Below the pieces are notes generated by a model, which was given only the letters and a program-made list of their open reading frames with translations, was not told where the DNA came from and made no database searches. From Burkholderiales bacterium (GTDB lineage Bacteria; Pseudomonadota; Gammaproteobacteria; Burkholderiales; Burkholderiaceae_E), in contig JAIYCW010000017.1 of assembly GCA_027487815.1 (NCBI GenBank), positions 124,001-188,000 on the forward strand: a DNA stretch of 64,000 nt, read 5' to 3'. Positions 18,528 through 27,490 of this stretch are shown in pieces. How positions within the stretch are numbered: the stretch's first letter is position 1; each line of letters opens with the position of its first letter. The position numbers and the translations under genes were made by a program.

Positions 18528-19220
18528 TTAGATAGGCGCAAAGCTCATGAAAAATCGGGTTAACCAGCCGCTGGTCTGCGCGCGATCAATATCGCCCTTG
18601 CCACGCACCTGCAAACGGGCGTCTGCCACCTGAGTTGAGTTGACGGAGTTGCCCGCCTGAATCGAGGTCGGATTTACCACACCCGAAAACCGCAAGGTCT
18701 CCGAGGTCTGGTTGATCCCCACCTGTTTATCACCGCTGACCACCAAATTGCCGTTGCCCAGCACTTCCACCACAGTGACGGTGATGGTGCCGTTGAAGGT
18801 ATTGTCACTGCCGGTCTCGCCTGTGCCCTCAAACGCATTGCTGGAGCTGCCCTTGGCATTCAAGCGCCCAAGCGTGCTGGGCTTGAGAAACGGTGCCGCC
18901 GAAATGGCACCCTCGGCTTTGCCACTGCGATCCAGCTTGCTGCTCGAACTCTGGCGGGCACTGGTGCGCTCCTGAATCTGAATCGTGAGCACATCGCCAA
19001 CATTGCGCGCGCGCCGGTCTTCAAAAAGTGGCCGGTGCGCCGCGTTTTGAAAGATGGCCCCATTCGACACCGCGGGCGCCATAATCGGCACCGGACGTGC
19101 AGACGTAGGTTCGAGGACGTCGACCTTGGGCGTGGCCAGTTGAGCGCAACCGGAAATCGCGCCCAGCATCACACCGACAATCGTTACCCGGATGAAAAAC
19201 TTAGTCATGCGTTGGCTCAC
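18528..19220 (-). CDS. flgH: Flagellar L-ring lipoprotein FlgH
   Basis: Outer-membrane L-ring lipoprotein, 230 residues from the GTG at 19220; an ATG at 19208 (residue 5) is equally possible. Signal peptide with lipobox AISGC, lipidated Cys near residue 26. FlgH core motifs: [19 protein letters not shown] and [20 protein letters not shown]. From the GTG it overlaps the flgG stop by 4 nt; from the ATG it starts 8 nt after. Start choice is uncertain; identity is not. Confidence 0.95.
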   Translation of the reverse strand: MSQRMTKFFIRVTIVGVMLGAISGCAQLATPKVDVLEPTSARPVPIMAPAVSNGAIFQNAAHRPLFEDRRARNVGDVLTIQIQERTSARQSSSSKLDRSGKAEGAISAAPFLKPSTLGRLNAKGSSSNAFEGTGETGSDNTFNGTITVTVVEVLGNGNLVVSGDKQVGINQTSETLRFSGVVNPTSIQAGNSVNSTQVADARLQVRGKGDIDRAQTSGWLTRFFMSFAPI

Positions 19221-19999
19221 AGCTGGCTCAGTCGACCGAGCATCTGGTCAGAGGTCTGAATTGCCTTGGAGTTGATCTCATAGGCGCGTTGCGCCTGAAT
19301 CATCGATACCAATTCCTCGACCACATTCACATTTGAAGTTTCCACATAGCCCTGGCTCAAGGTGCCCGCGCCATTGGCACCGGGCTGGCCCACGTTGGCC
19401 GTGCCTGAAGCCGGAGTCTCACCAAAAAGGTTTTGTCCGCGTGGATCAAGGCCCACGGGGTTGGTGAAATTCGCGAGCTGAATCGTACCGAGCGTGGTCG
19501 GGGCGCTGGCTCCGGGTGGTACTGCAGTTACCACACCATCCTGGCCGATCGTGACGTTGCGCGCATTGGTGGGAATGGTAATCGGGGGCGACATCGGCAT
19601 CCCCGAGGCCGTCACCAGCTGGCCATTGGCATCCATGCGAAATGAACCATCGCGGGTGTAGGCCACGGTGCCATCAGGCATCTGAATGGTAAAAAATCCA
19701 TTGCCGTTAATCGCCAGATCAAAGCTGTTGCCAGTCTGCTGGAGATTGCCCTGCGTGTAGGTGCGTGAGGTCGCAACCGGCCGCACACCGGTGCCCAATT
19801 GCAAGCCCGTAGGCAAGGTGGTTTGCTGGCTTGAGGAGCCACCCGCCTGGCGGATGTTTTGATAGATCAGATCTTCAAATACCGCATGCGAGCGCTTGTA
19901 TCCGAAGGTGCTGACATTGGCCAGGTTGTTGGAAATCGTATCGAGCTGGGTTTGCTGCGCATCCAGGCCGGTCTTGGCAATCCAAAGTGAGCGAATCAT
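19217..19999 (-). CDS. flgG: Flagellar distal rod protein FlgG
   Basis: Distal rod subunit, 260 residues, exactly the family length. The N-terminus [20 protein letters not shown] followed by [14 protein letters not shown] is the FlgG signature. The C-terminus [20 protein letters not shown] is the rod/hook-family D0 helix. It is placed between flgF and flgH as in the standard flg operon. Confidence 0.97.
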   Translation of the reverse strand: MIRSLWIAKTGLDAQQTQLDTISNNLANVSTFGYKRSHAVFEDLIYQNIRQAGGSSSQQTTLPTGLQLGTGVRPVATSRTYTQGNLQQTGNSFDLAINGNGFFTIQMPDGTVAYTRDGSFRMDANGQLVTASGMPMSPPITIPTNARNVTIGQDGVVTAVPPGASAPTTLGTIQLANFTNPVGLDPRGQNLFGETPASGTANVGQPGANGAGTLSQGYVETSNVNVVEELVSMIQAQRAYEINSKAIQTSDQMLGRLSQL

Positions 20000-20024
20000 A
20001 AAAGTTCTTCCCCAAGCCCTAGCG

Positions 20025-20762
20025 TTACATCCGCAAGGACAATAATTGTTGAGCCCGCTGCTCGTTGGTCTCGGCGTTTTGCATCATCTTCATTTGCATC
20101 TCGAATTGGCGCGAGACAGCGATCATGCCGATCATCGCTTCCACCACATTCACATTGCTGCCCTCAAGCACACCTTCAGCAACCCGAACATTGCCGTCAT
20201 TTGGAGCGGGGTCGCCACTCTGTGTGCGCAGCAATCCATCGGTACCCTTGGTGAGTTCAGTGTTGGGCAAATTGACTAGCTTCAAGCGCCCGACCTGTTG
20301 CGGAGCCTGATTGCCCACGCGCGCGCTGACAGTACCGTCTTGCCCGATCAGAATATTGCTGTTGGCCGGTGCCACCAAAGGTCCGCCCTCGCCCACCACA
20401 GGCAAACCATTGTGGGTTTGAATCGTGCCATCACTACCCACGGTGAAGTTACCGTTGCGGGTATAGGCCTCATTACCGTCCAGCGCCTGCACTGCGAAAT
20501 AGCCCGCACCACGAATCGCAACATCCATCGAGCGCCCGGTTGTCATCATCGGGCCCGCCGCATCATCAAAGCCTGCGGTTGCTTCCAGATTGGCCACCCG
20601 CGTGGTGGCTGTGCCATCGGCACGCACTGGCACTGCACGAAACGCTGTGAGCTCGGCGCGAAAACCCTGGGTATTCGCATTGGCGAGGTTATGCGATAGC
20701 GATTCCTGCCGTTGCATCAGGGCTTTGGCACCGGTCATCGAGGTGTAGATCAGGCGATCCAT
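20025..20762 (-). CDS. flgF: Flagellar proximal rod protein FlgF
   Basis: Proximal rod subunit, 245 residues. The N-terminus [20 protein letters not shown] is characteristic of FlgF and separates it from FlgG. The rod/hook motif ([15 protein letters not shown]) and the C-terminal [20 protein letters not shown] are present. It lies 23 bp after flgE and 25 bp before flgG. Confidence 0.96.
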   Translation of the reverse strand: MDRLIYTSMTGAKALMQRQESLSHNLANANTQGFRAELTAFRAVPVRADGTATTRVANLEATAGFDDAAGPMMTTGRSMDVAIRGAGYFAVQALDGNEAYTRNGNFTVGSDGTIQTHNGLPVVGEGGPLVAPANSNILIGQDGTVSARVGNQAPQQVGRLKLVNLPNTELTKGTDGLLRTQSGDPAPNDGNVRVAEGVLEGSNVNVVEAMIGMIAVSRQFEMQMKMMQNAETNEQRAQQLLSLRM

Positions 20763-20785
20763 GGTGTCAGGCTTTCAGTGGGCTG

Positions 20786-22006
20786 TTAGCGCAGGTTCAC
20801 GATGGTTTGCAGCACCTGGTCCTGCGCACGAATCGTCTGCGCATTGGCCTGGAACACACGCTGCGCGGTGATCATGTTCACCAGTTCCCCGGTCAAATCG
20901 ATATTGCTCTGTTCAAGTGCACCGGCCTGCAGAACGCCCAGTGAGCCGCTGCCTGGTGCACCCACCAGGGGCTGACCCGAGGTCACAGTTTCGGCCCATT
21001 GATTGCCCCCCAGTGGCGCAAGCCCCTGCGGATTGGCAAAGGTAGACAACACCAGCTTGCCCTGGTTGAGGGTCTGTCCGTTGGTATAGCGCGCTTGAAT
21101 CGAGCCGTCACCTGCCACCGAGAAGCCCACCAGGCGACCTGTGGTGAAGCCGTCCTGACGTAACTCGCTCACCCCAAAAAGCGATCCAAACTGTGTGACT
21201 TTGCTCATGTCGAAAGCCATGGTCTGCGTGCCGCCTGCTGAAGCACCCACTGGAATAGTGAGGTTGAACGGCATGCTGGTTGCGGTCAGGTTCATCGTGC
21301 CATCGGTGTTGAACCCGAGCTGCGTGACTGGCGTTGCACTGATGGGCGCGCCATCGGCAGCGGCGTGAACATCCCAGGTGTTGGAAGCATTCTTGCGGAA
21401 ATACATCGACACCGTATGTTCCTGGCCCTGCTGGTCATATACCGTCAGTGAGGTGGCGCCGGAATAGGTCGAGGAATCATTCACATTGAATGCGGCTGTA
21501 GGCACCGTGGCACGAGCATCCAGATTCAGGGAAACCACCGCATTGGTGGTCGCAAATGGCGCCGTGTCGCGTGAGTTCAAACGAATATCACCCGGCACGC
21601 CCACATTGATATTGCCATTGGCATCAGCCACATAGCCTGTGAGCCGGCCATTTTGGCCATTGATCAAATAGCCATCCTTGTCGAGCTTGAACTGCCCGTT
21701 GCGCGAATACGTAATCGTACCGTTGGTCGACATGCGGAAAAAGCCGCGCCCATTGATGGCGAGATCCATGGGATTGCTGGTGGTCGCAATATCACCCTGT
21801 GTGAATTGCTGCGACACATTGCCTACAGTCACACCAATGCCGCTAAAACTTGCACCAGCGCCAGACAGTGAGTTGGCATATAGATCCGCAAACTCGGCAC
21901 GCGAGGATTTCGCACCCACCGTATTCACATTGGCTACGTTATTCCCAATCACATCGAGGTTACGGGAGGCGGCGTTAAGCCCGCTCAGGCCATGTTGAAA
22001 ACCCAT
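20786..22006 (-). CDS. flgE: Flagellar hook protein FlgE
   Basis: Major hook subunit, 406 residues, close to enteric FlgE (402). The N-terminus GFQHGLSGLNAASRNLDVIG then NNVANVNTVGAKSSRAEF is typical. The C-terminus EQSNIDLTGELVNMITAQRV ends with the hook D0 helix. Beta-rich central domains carry repeated Gly/Thr segments. It follows flgD, the hook cap, by 9 bp. Polymerisation length is set by FliK (50930). Confidence 0.97.
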   Translation of the reverse strand: MGFQHGLSGLNAASRNLDVIGNNVANVNTVGAKSSRAEFADLYANSLSGAGASFSGIGVTVGNVSQQFTQGDIATTSNPMDLAINGRGFFRMSTNGTITYSRNGQFKLDKDGYLINGQNGRLTGYVADANGNINVGVPGDIRLNSRDTAPFATTNAVVSLNLDARATVPTAAFNVNDSSTYSGATSLTVYDQQGQEHTVSMYFRKNASNTWDVHAAADGAPISATPVTQLGFNTDGTMNLTATSMPFNLTIPVGASAGGTQTMAFDMSKVTQFGSLFGVSELRQDGFTTGRLVGFSVAGDGSIQARYTNGQTLNQGKLVLSTFANPQGLAPLGGNQWAETVTSGQPLVGAPGSGSLGVLQAGALEQSNIDLTGELVNMITAQRVFQANAQTIRAQDQVLQTIVNLR

Positions 22007-22015
22007 TGACTACTC

Positions 22016-22744
22016 CTAAAGTGGTCGAAAAATACCGCGCACCGAATCGGCTGCGCGGGTCTGCCCGTCGGCGGTTTGAACTTGAGTCACTGGCTTGCCA
22101 TCGCTGCCGGTGGCCTCGACAACACCCATCACTCGTTGTGCGGTCAGCGTAGTGGCATCCACTGTCCGACCCGCGCTGGTGGCGGCTACCCGCAATGAAT
22201 ACTGACCATCGGGGAGCACCGCACCACTGTCGGCACGCCCGTCCCACACCACGCTGTGAGTGCCCGCCGCGCGACGCCCCAGATTCAGGGAGTTCACGAC
22301 CACCCCGCCCTGATCCAGCACTTCAAGCTTGACCTGATCGGCCTCCGAGGGCATTTCCAGCCCCAGGCGCAAACCCGGCCCGTCATCACGACGCCAGTCC
22401 ACCTTGGTGCCATTGACCAAAACATCCTGACCAATCATGCCGACCGCATTGACCGCACGGTTGGGCGAGCTTTGCTCCATGTATTTGGCAAGCGTCTTGT
22501 TAAGGCTCTCGATGCCATTGACGGTGCTGATCTGCGCCATCTGCGATGTCACTTCCGCGTTTTCCATTGGATTAAGCGGATCCTGGTTCTGCATTTGCGC
22601 CACCAGCAGCTTCAGGAAGCGGTCTTCAGTCACGCTGTTTTCGCTGGTGGTCTTGGCCGTGGTGCCATTGATCGAATCAAACACCGCATTGGAGGCGCTG
22701 GCCTGATTGTTCGACAAGGCGGTCGATCCGCTAATCGTGCTCAT
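22016..22744 (-). CDS. flgD: Flagellar hook-capping scaffold protein FlgD
   Basis: Hook-cap protein needed for FlgE polymerisation, not kept in the finished hook. 242 residues. The N-terminal FlgD core (TEDRFLKLLVAQMQNQDPLN then MENAEVTSQMAQISTVNGIE) is strongly conserved. The C-terminal FLIG/Ig-like domain includes HSVVWDGRADSGAVLPDGQY. It is 2 bp downstream of flgC. Confidence 0.96.
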   Translation of the reverse strand: MSTISGSTALSNNQASASNAVFDSINGTTAKTTSENSVTEDRFLKLLVAQMQNQDPLNPMENAEVTSQMAQISTVNGIESLNKTLAKYMEQSSPNRAVNAVGMIGQDVLVNGTKVDWRRDDGPGLRLGLEMPSEADQVKLEVLDQGGVVVNSLNLGRRAAGTHSVVWDGRADSGAVLPDGQYSLRVAATSAGRTVDATTLTAQRVMGVVEATGSDGKPVTQVQTADGQTRAADSVRGIFRPL

Positions 22745-22746
22745 CT

Positions 22747-23154
22747 TTACTGACCCATCTGAAGTGTCTTAAGCATGAGCTGCTGGGCAGTATTCATGAT
22801 CTCGACATTGTTTTGATACGAACGGGAGGCTGAGATCATGTTGACCATCTCTTCCACCACATTCACATTGGATTGCGTGATGTAGCCGGTGTTATCGGCC
22901 ATCGGATGCTTGGGATCGAAAATGCGTTTGCCCGGAGTGTTGTCCTCCACAATGTTCGACACACGCACTCCGTTGCTTCCATTGCCGGTAGCGTCCAGCA
23001 CAGTTTGAAACACCACCTGACGCGACTTGTATGCCTGTCCGTCCGGCCCGGCCACGCTTTCGGCATTGGCCAGGTTGGAGGCCACTACGTTTAAGCGCTG
23101 ACTTTGTGCGCTTACCGCAGTTGCCGAAGTTCCGAAGATATTCATGAGGCTCAT
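22747..23154 (-). CDS. flgC: Flagellar proximal rod protein FlgC
   Basis: Proximal rod subunit, 135 residues (family about 134-138). Contains RLNVVASNLANAESVAGPDG and the FlgC-type segment DPKHPMADNTGYITQSNVNV. The C-terminus is the usual VEEMVNMISASRSYQNNVEI helix. It lies 8 bp after flgB. Confidence 0.97.
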   Translation of the reverse strand: MSLMNIFGTSATAVSAQSQRLNVVASNLANAESVAGPDGQAYKSRQVVFQTVLDATGNGSNGVRVSNIVEDNTPGKRIFDPKHPMADNTGYITQSNVNVVEEMVNMISASRSYQNNVEIMNTAQQLMLKTLQMGQ

Positions 23155-23162
23155 AACAACTC

Positions 23163-23624
23163 CTATTCGCCACGAATTGCGCTGATCATCGAGCGCACAT
23201 TGCCGTTGATAAAGCGCAGGGTCGATTCATAACGCACCGCGTTGTCTGCGAAATTGGCGCGCTCCCGATCCAGGTCCACAGTGTTGCGATCCAGCGAGGC
23301 TTGCTCGGGCGTGCGGTACTTCAACTGCACATTAGTGGCACTGCCCGCCGCTTGTCCGGTGCCGTTCAAGTGGCCCGGGCTCGAACCCGATAACCCCAAC
23401 ATAGGCGAAGGGTTGGTTGCGCCTGATCCAGACGCACCGGGCAACGAGCCAGCCGCTCCAACCTGCGTGCGGGCTTTGAGTTCAGAGGCGAAGTCGAAAT
23501 CGCGGGCTACAAAGCCAGGGGTATCGGCATTCGCTATGTTGTTGGCGAGCACAGCCTGGCGCTGCGATCGCAATTGCAGCGCTTTGCCATGAAAATCCAG
23601 TGAAGCTGTGAGGCGGTCTAACAT
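23163..23624 (-). CDS. flgB: Flagellar basal-body rod protein FlgB
   Basis: Innermost rod subunit and first gene of the large flg operon. 153 residues with RQAVLANNIANADTPGFVARDFDF. The C-terminal helix (TVDLDRERANFADNAVRYES) is conserved. A strong Shine-Dalgarno (AAGGAG in the minus sense, near 23633-23638) precedes the ATG. A Gly/Ser/Pro-rich loop (about residues 55-95) is longer than in E. coli FlgB (138 residues). Upstream lies the FlhDC-box-like element shared with flgA. Confidence 0.96.
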   Translation of the reverse strand: MLDRLTASLDFHGKALQLRSQRQAVLANNIANADTPGFVARDFDFASELKARTQVGAAGSLPGASGSGATNPSPMLGLSGSSPGHLNGTGQAAGSATNVQLKYRTPEQASLDRNTVDLDRERANFADNAVRYESTLRFINGNVRSMISAIRGE

Positions 23625-23670
23625 GAGTCCTCTCCTTTGACCCGATTGTTTTCCCGGATGGCCAAAACTT

Positions 23671-23714
23671 AAGCGGCGGTAAACGGCAGCTTTGCCTGGC
23701 TATTTGCAGCCTGC
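23671..23714. promoter_or_regulatory. Candidate FlhDC-binding box between flgB and flgA
   Basis: Imperfect inverted repeat in the flgB/flgA divergent region. The plus-strand left half (23671-23687) contains GGCGGTAAACGGC, then a 10-base spacer (23688-23697), then the right half (23698-23714) GGCTATTTGCAGCC. The layout matches the published enteric FlhD4C2 box: AA(C/T)G(C/G)N2-3AAATA(A/G)CG half-sites inverted and separated by 10-12 bp. The right half is close to consensus (AAATAGC on the minus strand); the left is weaker. Binding is inferred. Confidence 0.45.
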
Positions 23715-23729
23715 CTGTGACTTTCGTGA

Positions 23730-24458
23730 ATGCACACTACCTGCACAATGAAAGCACCACACAGCCTGTTAAGCCCCGCCAAAGCGGTGGCCTTGGGGAT
23801 CTCCGCCAGTCTTGGCCTGTTTTTTTCTGCAGGCATCCTGGCCAATCCCCAGCCCGATCTCGAGCGCCAGATCGAGGCGCTGGTTAAACCTTCACTTGCA
23901 AGCGGTGCCCGTCTGAGTCTGCAAGTGGGACAGCTCGATCCGAGACTCAACCTCGCACCGTGTGCGCAGGCCGAGCCGTTTGTACCGGCTGGCGCAAGGC
24001 TTTGGGGAAGGACCGCTATTGGTATCCGCTGCGTAAGCGGTGCGAAGTGGTCGGTGACTCTGCCGATCACGATTTCCGTGTTCGCACCAGCTCTGGTCAG
24101 TGCCCGCAACCTTGCTCCTGGTACCAGCCCTGGGCCCGCCGATGTAGCCACCCAGGAAATTGAACTAACCCGGGAAGCGTCCCAGGTGGCAACCGACCTG
24201 AATCAACTGCGCGGCATGAGCCTGACTCGTGCGCTCAATCCGGGCCAACCGATCCTGCTTGAGCATTTCCGCGTGACGCCTACTGTGAATCAGGGCGACC
24301 CGCTTCGAGTGGTGGTTTCTGGCAACGGTTTTTCGATGAGCACCGAAGGTCAGGCGATAGCGGCCGCTGGCGAGGGACAAACCGTACGGGTTAAGCTGGA
24401 AGGTGGCAAAGTGGTGGTAGGCACCCTGCGCGGCCGAACGGTCGAGATCGGGCTCTGA
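23730..24458 (+). CDS. flgA: Flagellar P-ring assembly chaperone FlgA
   Basis: Periplasmic chaperone for FlgI P-ring formation. 242 residues from the ATG at 23730; an ATG at 23748 (residue 7) is an alternative, and neither has a clear Shine-Dalgarno. A signal peptide covers about residues 10-38. The C-terminal SAF/FlgA domain includes RGMSLTRALNPGQPILLEHF then GDPLRVVVSGNGFSMSTEGQ, matching the family. It is divergent from flgB, the normal betaproteobacterial arrangement, and followed by flgM. Confidence 0.93.
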   Translation: MHTTCTMKAPHSLLSPAKAVALGISASLGLFFSAGILANPQPDLERQIEALVKPSLASGARLSLQVGQLDPRLNLAPCAQAEPFVPAGARLWGRTAIGIRCVSGAKWSVTLPITISVFAPALVSARNLAPGTSPGPADVATQEIELTREASQVATDLNQLRGMSLTRALNPGQPILLEHFRVTPTVNQGDPLRVVVSGNGFSMSTEGQAIAAAGEGQTVRVKLEGGKVVVGTLRGRTVEIGL

Positions 24459-24506
24459 ACGGCACCCGAAATGCCAACTAAAGCAAAAAATCGCACTTAT
24501 CCGGGC

Positions 24507-24533
24507 TTAAGTTTGTCGGAGCTGCGCCGATGA
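24507..24533 (+). promoter_or_regulatory. Sigma-28 (FliA) promoter of flgM-flgN
   Basis: TTAAGTTT at 24507-24514, exactly 11 bases, then GCCGATGA at 24526-24533. Compared with the sigma-28 consensus TAAAGTTT-N11-GCCGATAA, each box has one mismatch and the spacing is exact. Predicted transcription start is near 24541, about 30 nt before the flgM ATG. FliA-dependent flgM expression is the known feedback arrangement. Confidence 0.85.
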
Positions 24534-24571
24534 TGACAGGTATAGTCGTTGGTGAGCTTAGGAGGCAAGCC

Positions 24572-24886
24572 ATGAAAATTGGGCCACTGAATATTGATTC
24601 CCCTCGTTTGGATCCTGCGGCGCGCTCGCCTGCTGGCCAGGCGGGTTCGTCTGCAGCTGCGCCTGCAGTTAAACCAGGTGCGATAGACCGTATCGAGCTT
24701 TCGGAGGGTGCATCGCGCCTGCTGAAATCGGGCACGGATTCTTTTGATGCCGAGAAGGTTGCTGCGATTCGCAAGGCAATTGAGGACAAGCAGTTCAAGA
24801 TCAAGCATGAAGTGATTGCAGAGAAAATGATCACTGAAGCCGCTTCGTTTTTGCAGACAATAGCCACCAAACAACCGGGTGAGTGA
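24572..24886 (+). CDS. flgM: Anti-sigma-28 factor FlgM
   Basis: Holds FliA inactive until the hook is finished, then is exported. 104 residues. The start ATG at 24572 is chosen because AGGAGG (24560-24565) lies 6 nt upstream and earlier in-frame ATGs fall inside the sigma-28 promoter. N-terminus MKIGPLNIDSPRLDPAARSP. The C-terminal FliA-binding half includes DAEKVAAIRKAIEDKQFKI and ends with a helix ASFLQTIATK. It overlaps flgN by 4 nt (GTGA). Confidence 0.92.
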   Translation: MKIGPLNIDSPRLDPAARSPAGQAGSSAAAPAVKPGAIDRIELSEGASRLLKSGTDSFDAEKVAAIRKAIEDKQFKIKHEVIAEKMITEAASFLQTIATKQPGE

Positions 24887-25251
24887 GCCATCCGATGAAG
24901 CCAGCTGCGCAAGCTTTGGACCCGCTTTTGCAAGCCTTGCAAGAGCAGGCCAGTGCCTTGGCAAGTGGCAATCAGGACGATCTTGAGCGTGCCAATCTTC
25001 AATTGGCCCAGTTGCTCAAGCAATTGCCGGCCCCTGGAAGCTCACAAGCCCGGGAGTTGAGCCACCAGGTTGACGCGGCTCAGCGGGTTAGTCTGAAAAA
25101 CACGGTGGCCGGTAACAGCAAGATGGTGCAGCGTAAGCGCGCTTCCGCGCAACAAGGCCTGGAAGCTCTTGGGCTCGCGTCCCTGACCTACACTGAAGGA
25201 CGCTCCTCGGGGCAGGAAATCCAACGCAAGAAACGTAGCTTTATTGCCTGA
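24883..25251 (+). CDS. flgN: FlgN-family flagellar export chaperone
   Basis: Predicted cytosolic chaperone for FlgK and FlgL. 122 residues from the GTG at 24883 (overlapping the flgM stop); an ATG at 24895 is an alternative. Mostly helical and Gln/Leu/Ala-rich, e.g. LLQALQEQASALASGNQDDL, with a basic C-terminus. Sequence similarity in this family is low, so the call rests on the helical profile, size and invariable position after flgM. A terminator follows. Confidence 0.8.
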   Translation: MSHPMKPAAQALDPLLQALQEQASALASGNQDDLERANLQLAQLLKQLPAPGSSQARELSHQVDAAQRVSLKNTVAGNSKMVQRKRASAQQGLEALGLASLTYTEGRSSGQEIQRKKRSFIA

Positions 25252-25305
25252 ACATACGGCCCGGCGCTATCGCGACGAGGTCCGGAGTTTTTTGGAGCAG
25301 CAAAA

Positions 25306-25331
25306 AGCCCGAATCTATCGGGCTTTTTTTT
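25306..25331. terminator. Bidirectional terminator between flgN and the soluble chemoreceptor gene
   Basis: AGCCCGA (25306-25312), 5-base loop, TCGGGCT (25318-25324), then a run of 8 T (25324-25331). A run of 5 A precedes the stem, so the complementary strand also gives stem plus T-run. It would end flgM-flgN on the plus strand and the flhB-fliA-receptor operon on the minus strand. A second, weaker hairpin (CGGGCT/AGCCCG, 25348-25368) without a T-run lies closer to the receptor stop. Confidence 0.88.
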
Positions 25332-25378
25332 CGGACTTTTACTTTATCGGGCTTCAATTCTGAGCCCGGGCAAGCACT

Positions 25379-26740
25379 TCAAAACTGATAGGCCATGCGC
25401 AGATTGCCCCAATGGCGGCCGTGTACGCGGATCGGTGCATCCACTTCCTTCATCAGTACCGATTTGCCGCCTCCCATATCCCGGCGATAGGTCTGCATCA
25501 GGAATCGACGGTTATTCTGGGCCGCTGCCATACCGGTGCGATCGTTGAAGATTCTCCGGTTACGGCAATTGGCGGTATTCCAGACCGGATCACCGCCCTG
25601 GGGTTTGGAAAACTTGGCATTGTGGGTAGGCAGGAAAGCATTGCGATCCACCGCCGCACAAAACACCACTTTAGGACTCATGGCGGCCAAGGGCTCCTGA
25701 ATTTCAGGCAGTACCCGATCCGTCAGCGCCACAAAACGGGTCATGTGTTGTGGGGGGTTGGTTCCGGCCACGGGCTGGTATGACTCGTCAAACAGGTCAG
25801 TCACATTAATCACGCCATCTTCGACCGCCTTTTCGAAGGCCTGGGAAATACTCAGCGCCCCGGCAATCACCGCACGAATATAGGTCGAATCTTCAGTGTC
25901 CACGCCGTCAACCACCGAAACTTCCATCAGATGTTCGGCCACCTTCAGAAAAGCTCCCGAGCGGTCTTTGGCAGACTCCAGTGACTGGGAGCTTTGTGCC
26001 AGCTCATTGGCAAGCGCCTGCACACTTTCCAGAACTTCCGCACACACTGCAGCGTTGGCTACTGCGGCCTGGGCAATGTCAGCCACGCCCTTCTCCGAGC
26101 GGGTTAGCGAAGCCTGAAATGAGCTGTGATTATCGGTGCCATCATCGCGAATCTCTTTGGACAGCAGATCAATCCGCTTATCGAGCTGGGTCACTGTGCT
26201 CATGATCAGCTTGGAGGACTCTTCCACCTTGGCGGCCAGATCCTTGACTGCCTCGGCCACAACCGAAAAGCCTTTACCGGCTTCACCCGCCCGCTTTGCC
26301 TCAACCGAGGCATTAAACGCAACCAGGCGGGTTTGCAGGGCAATCTGGGTGATGTCTGAAGCTGCCGAAGCAACCTGACGCAGTGTATCCACCACACCCG
26401 CTACCCCGTCGCCAATCTTGTCCACAGCCTGCCGTGCATCACTCACATGCAGATGACTGGATTCGGTGGCACTGTTAATCAATTGATTGCGCTGCGCCAC
26501 CTCTCTCACCTGCTGGGTGAGTTGCTCAAACGCAGTCTGATTGCTGGCGAGCTCAGCAACGGTTTGCTCCAGCGCCACATTGAGTTCGGCCGCCTCGCGT
26601 CCCATCTGAGCCGCTTCGCGCGCCATGCGCGTCATCGATTCAATTGAGACCTGGGTGGTTTTGGGCGTTTCAGTACTTGATACTGTCACCCCCGCCGCCG
26701 CTGGTACTGCCTTCTTTTTGAACACCGCTAACACTTGCAT
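25379..26740 (-). CDS. Soluble methyl-accepting-type chemoreceptor with C-terminal sensor-like domain
   Basis: A 453-residue protein with no transmembrane helix or signal peptide. Residues about 30-300 are coiled coil with a divergent receptor signalling tip: ITQIALQTRLVAFNASVEAK then RAGEAGKGFSVVAEAVKDLA, where usual Asn/Leu and Arg positions are altered. The C-terminal 125 residues form a compact domain with CRNRRIFNDRTG, QTYRRDMGGG and GRHWGNLRMAYQF. I know this ending from other soluble and PAS-type bacterial signal proteins but cannot name a ligand. It is 12 bp downstream of fliA and is the last gene of the flhB-flhA-flhF-flhG-fliA operon. Probably a cytosolic signal input to CheA. Confidence 0.82.
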   Translation of the reverse strand: MQVLAVFKKKAVPAAAGVTVSSTETPKTTQVSIESMTRMAREAAQMGREAAELNVALEQTVAELASNQTAFEQLTQQVREVAQRNQLINSATESSHLHVSDARQAVDKIGDGVAGVVDTLRQVASAASDITQIALQTRLVAFNASVEAKRAGEAGKGFSVVAEAVKDLAAKVEESSKLIMSTVTQLDKRIDLLSKEIRDDGTDNHSSFQASLTRSEKGVADIAQAAVANAAVCAEVLESVQALANELAQSSQSLESAKDRSGAFLKVAEHLMEVSVVDGVDTEDSTYIRAVIAGALSISQAFEKAVEDGVINVTDLFDESYQPVAGTNPPQHMTRFVALTDRVLPEIQEPLAAMSPKVVFCAAVDRNAFLPTHNAKFSKPQGGDPVWNTANCRNRRIFNDRTGMAAAQNNRRFLMQTYRRDMGGGKSVLMKEVDAPIRVHGRHWGNLRMAYQF

Positions 26741-26752
26741 TCTCCTTGCGAA

Positions 26753-27490
26753 TTACTTGATCCAATCCTTCAGTCGCCCGCGCAGGCGAATCACCGCCTG
26801 GCTATGCAACTGCGATACCCGCGACTCGGTCACACCAAGCACGGCCCCGATTTCCTTCAAATTCATATCCTGCTCGTAGTACATGGCCATCACTTGCTGT
26901 TCGCGCTCCGGCAGATCTCCGATGGCACCTACCAAAGCCTGACGAAAGCGCTGATCACCAAGGGTCTCAAGCGGCTGCTCTTCCTCTGCTGACACATGCC
27001 GCTCAAGATAGTTTTCTTCATCGGCGTCATGCACCATGTCGTCCAGATACATGAGCTGCGCACCGCGAGCTTCACCCAGCAAGGTCTGGTATTGCGCCAG
27101 AGTCAAATTCATTTCGCGGGCGATCTCAGATTCGGTGGGCGGGCGATGCACCCGCTGCTCGGCACGCACGGTAGCTTGTTCGATATCGCGCTGCGCCTTG
27201 CGCACTGAGCGTGGCATCCAGTCGGTGGATCGCAATTCATCCAGCATCGCGCCGCGCACTCGCTGCATCGCAAAGGTTTCAAACTGCGCGCCCTGATCGG
27301 CTTCATAGCGCGAAAGTGCATCAAACAAGCCCATCATGCCCGCTTGAATCAGGTCATCAATATCCACATTGGCGGGCAATCTCACCATCATTTGGTTAGC
27401 TACCCGGCGCACCAGAGGTCCATAGCGCTTGACCGCTTCCTGGCGCGACATCTGGGGACTATGCGCCTGATAGGCTGCAGTCAGGCTCAT
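26753..27490 (-). CDS. fliA: RNA polymerase sigma-28 factor FliA
   Basis: Flagellar sigma factor for late genes, 245 residues. Region 2 includes DIDDLIQAGMMGLFDALSRY and the -10-binding RYEADQGAQFETFAMQRVRG. Region 3 carries WMPRSVRKAQRDIEQA. Region 4 helix-turn-helix is NLKEIGAVLGVTESRVSQLH. The start overlaps the flhG stop by 4 nt. Sigma-28 promoters with this specificity are found at flgM, fliC, fliD and fliS in the window. Confidence 0.97.
   Translation of the reverse strand: MSLTAAYQAHSPQMSRQEAVKRYGPLVRRVANQMMVRLPANVDIDDLIQAGMMGLFDALSRYEADQGAQFETFAMQRVRGAMLDELRSTDWMPRSVRKAQRDIEQATVRAEQRVHRPPTESEIAREMNLTLAQYQTLLGEARGAQLMYLDDMVHDADEENYLERHVSAEEEQPLETLGDQRFRQALVGAIGDLPEREQQVMAMYYEQDMNLKEIGAVLGVTESRVSQLHSQAVIRLRGRLKDWIK

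Noticed and set aside
24530-24571. In-frame ATGs upstream of flgM as the true start
   Set aside because: They overlap the sigma-28 -10 box and predicted transcription start. The ATG at 24572 has AGGAGG at ideal distance and gives the normal FlgM N-terminus.
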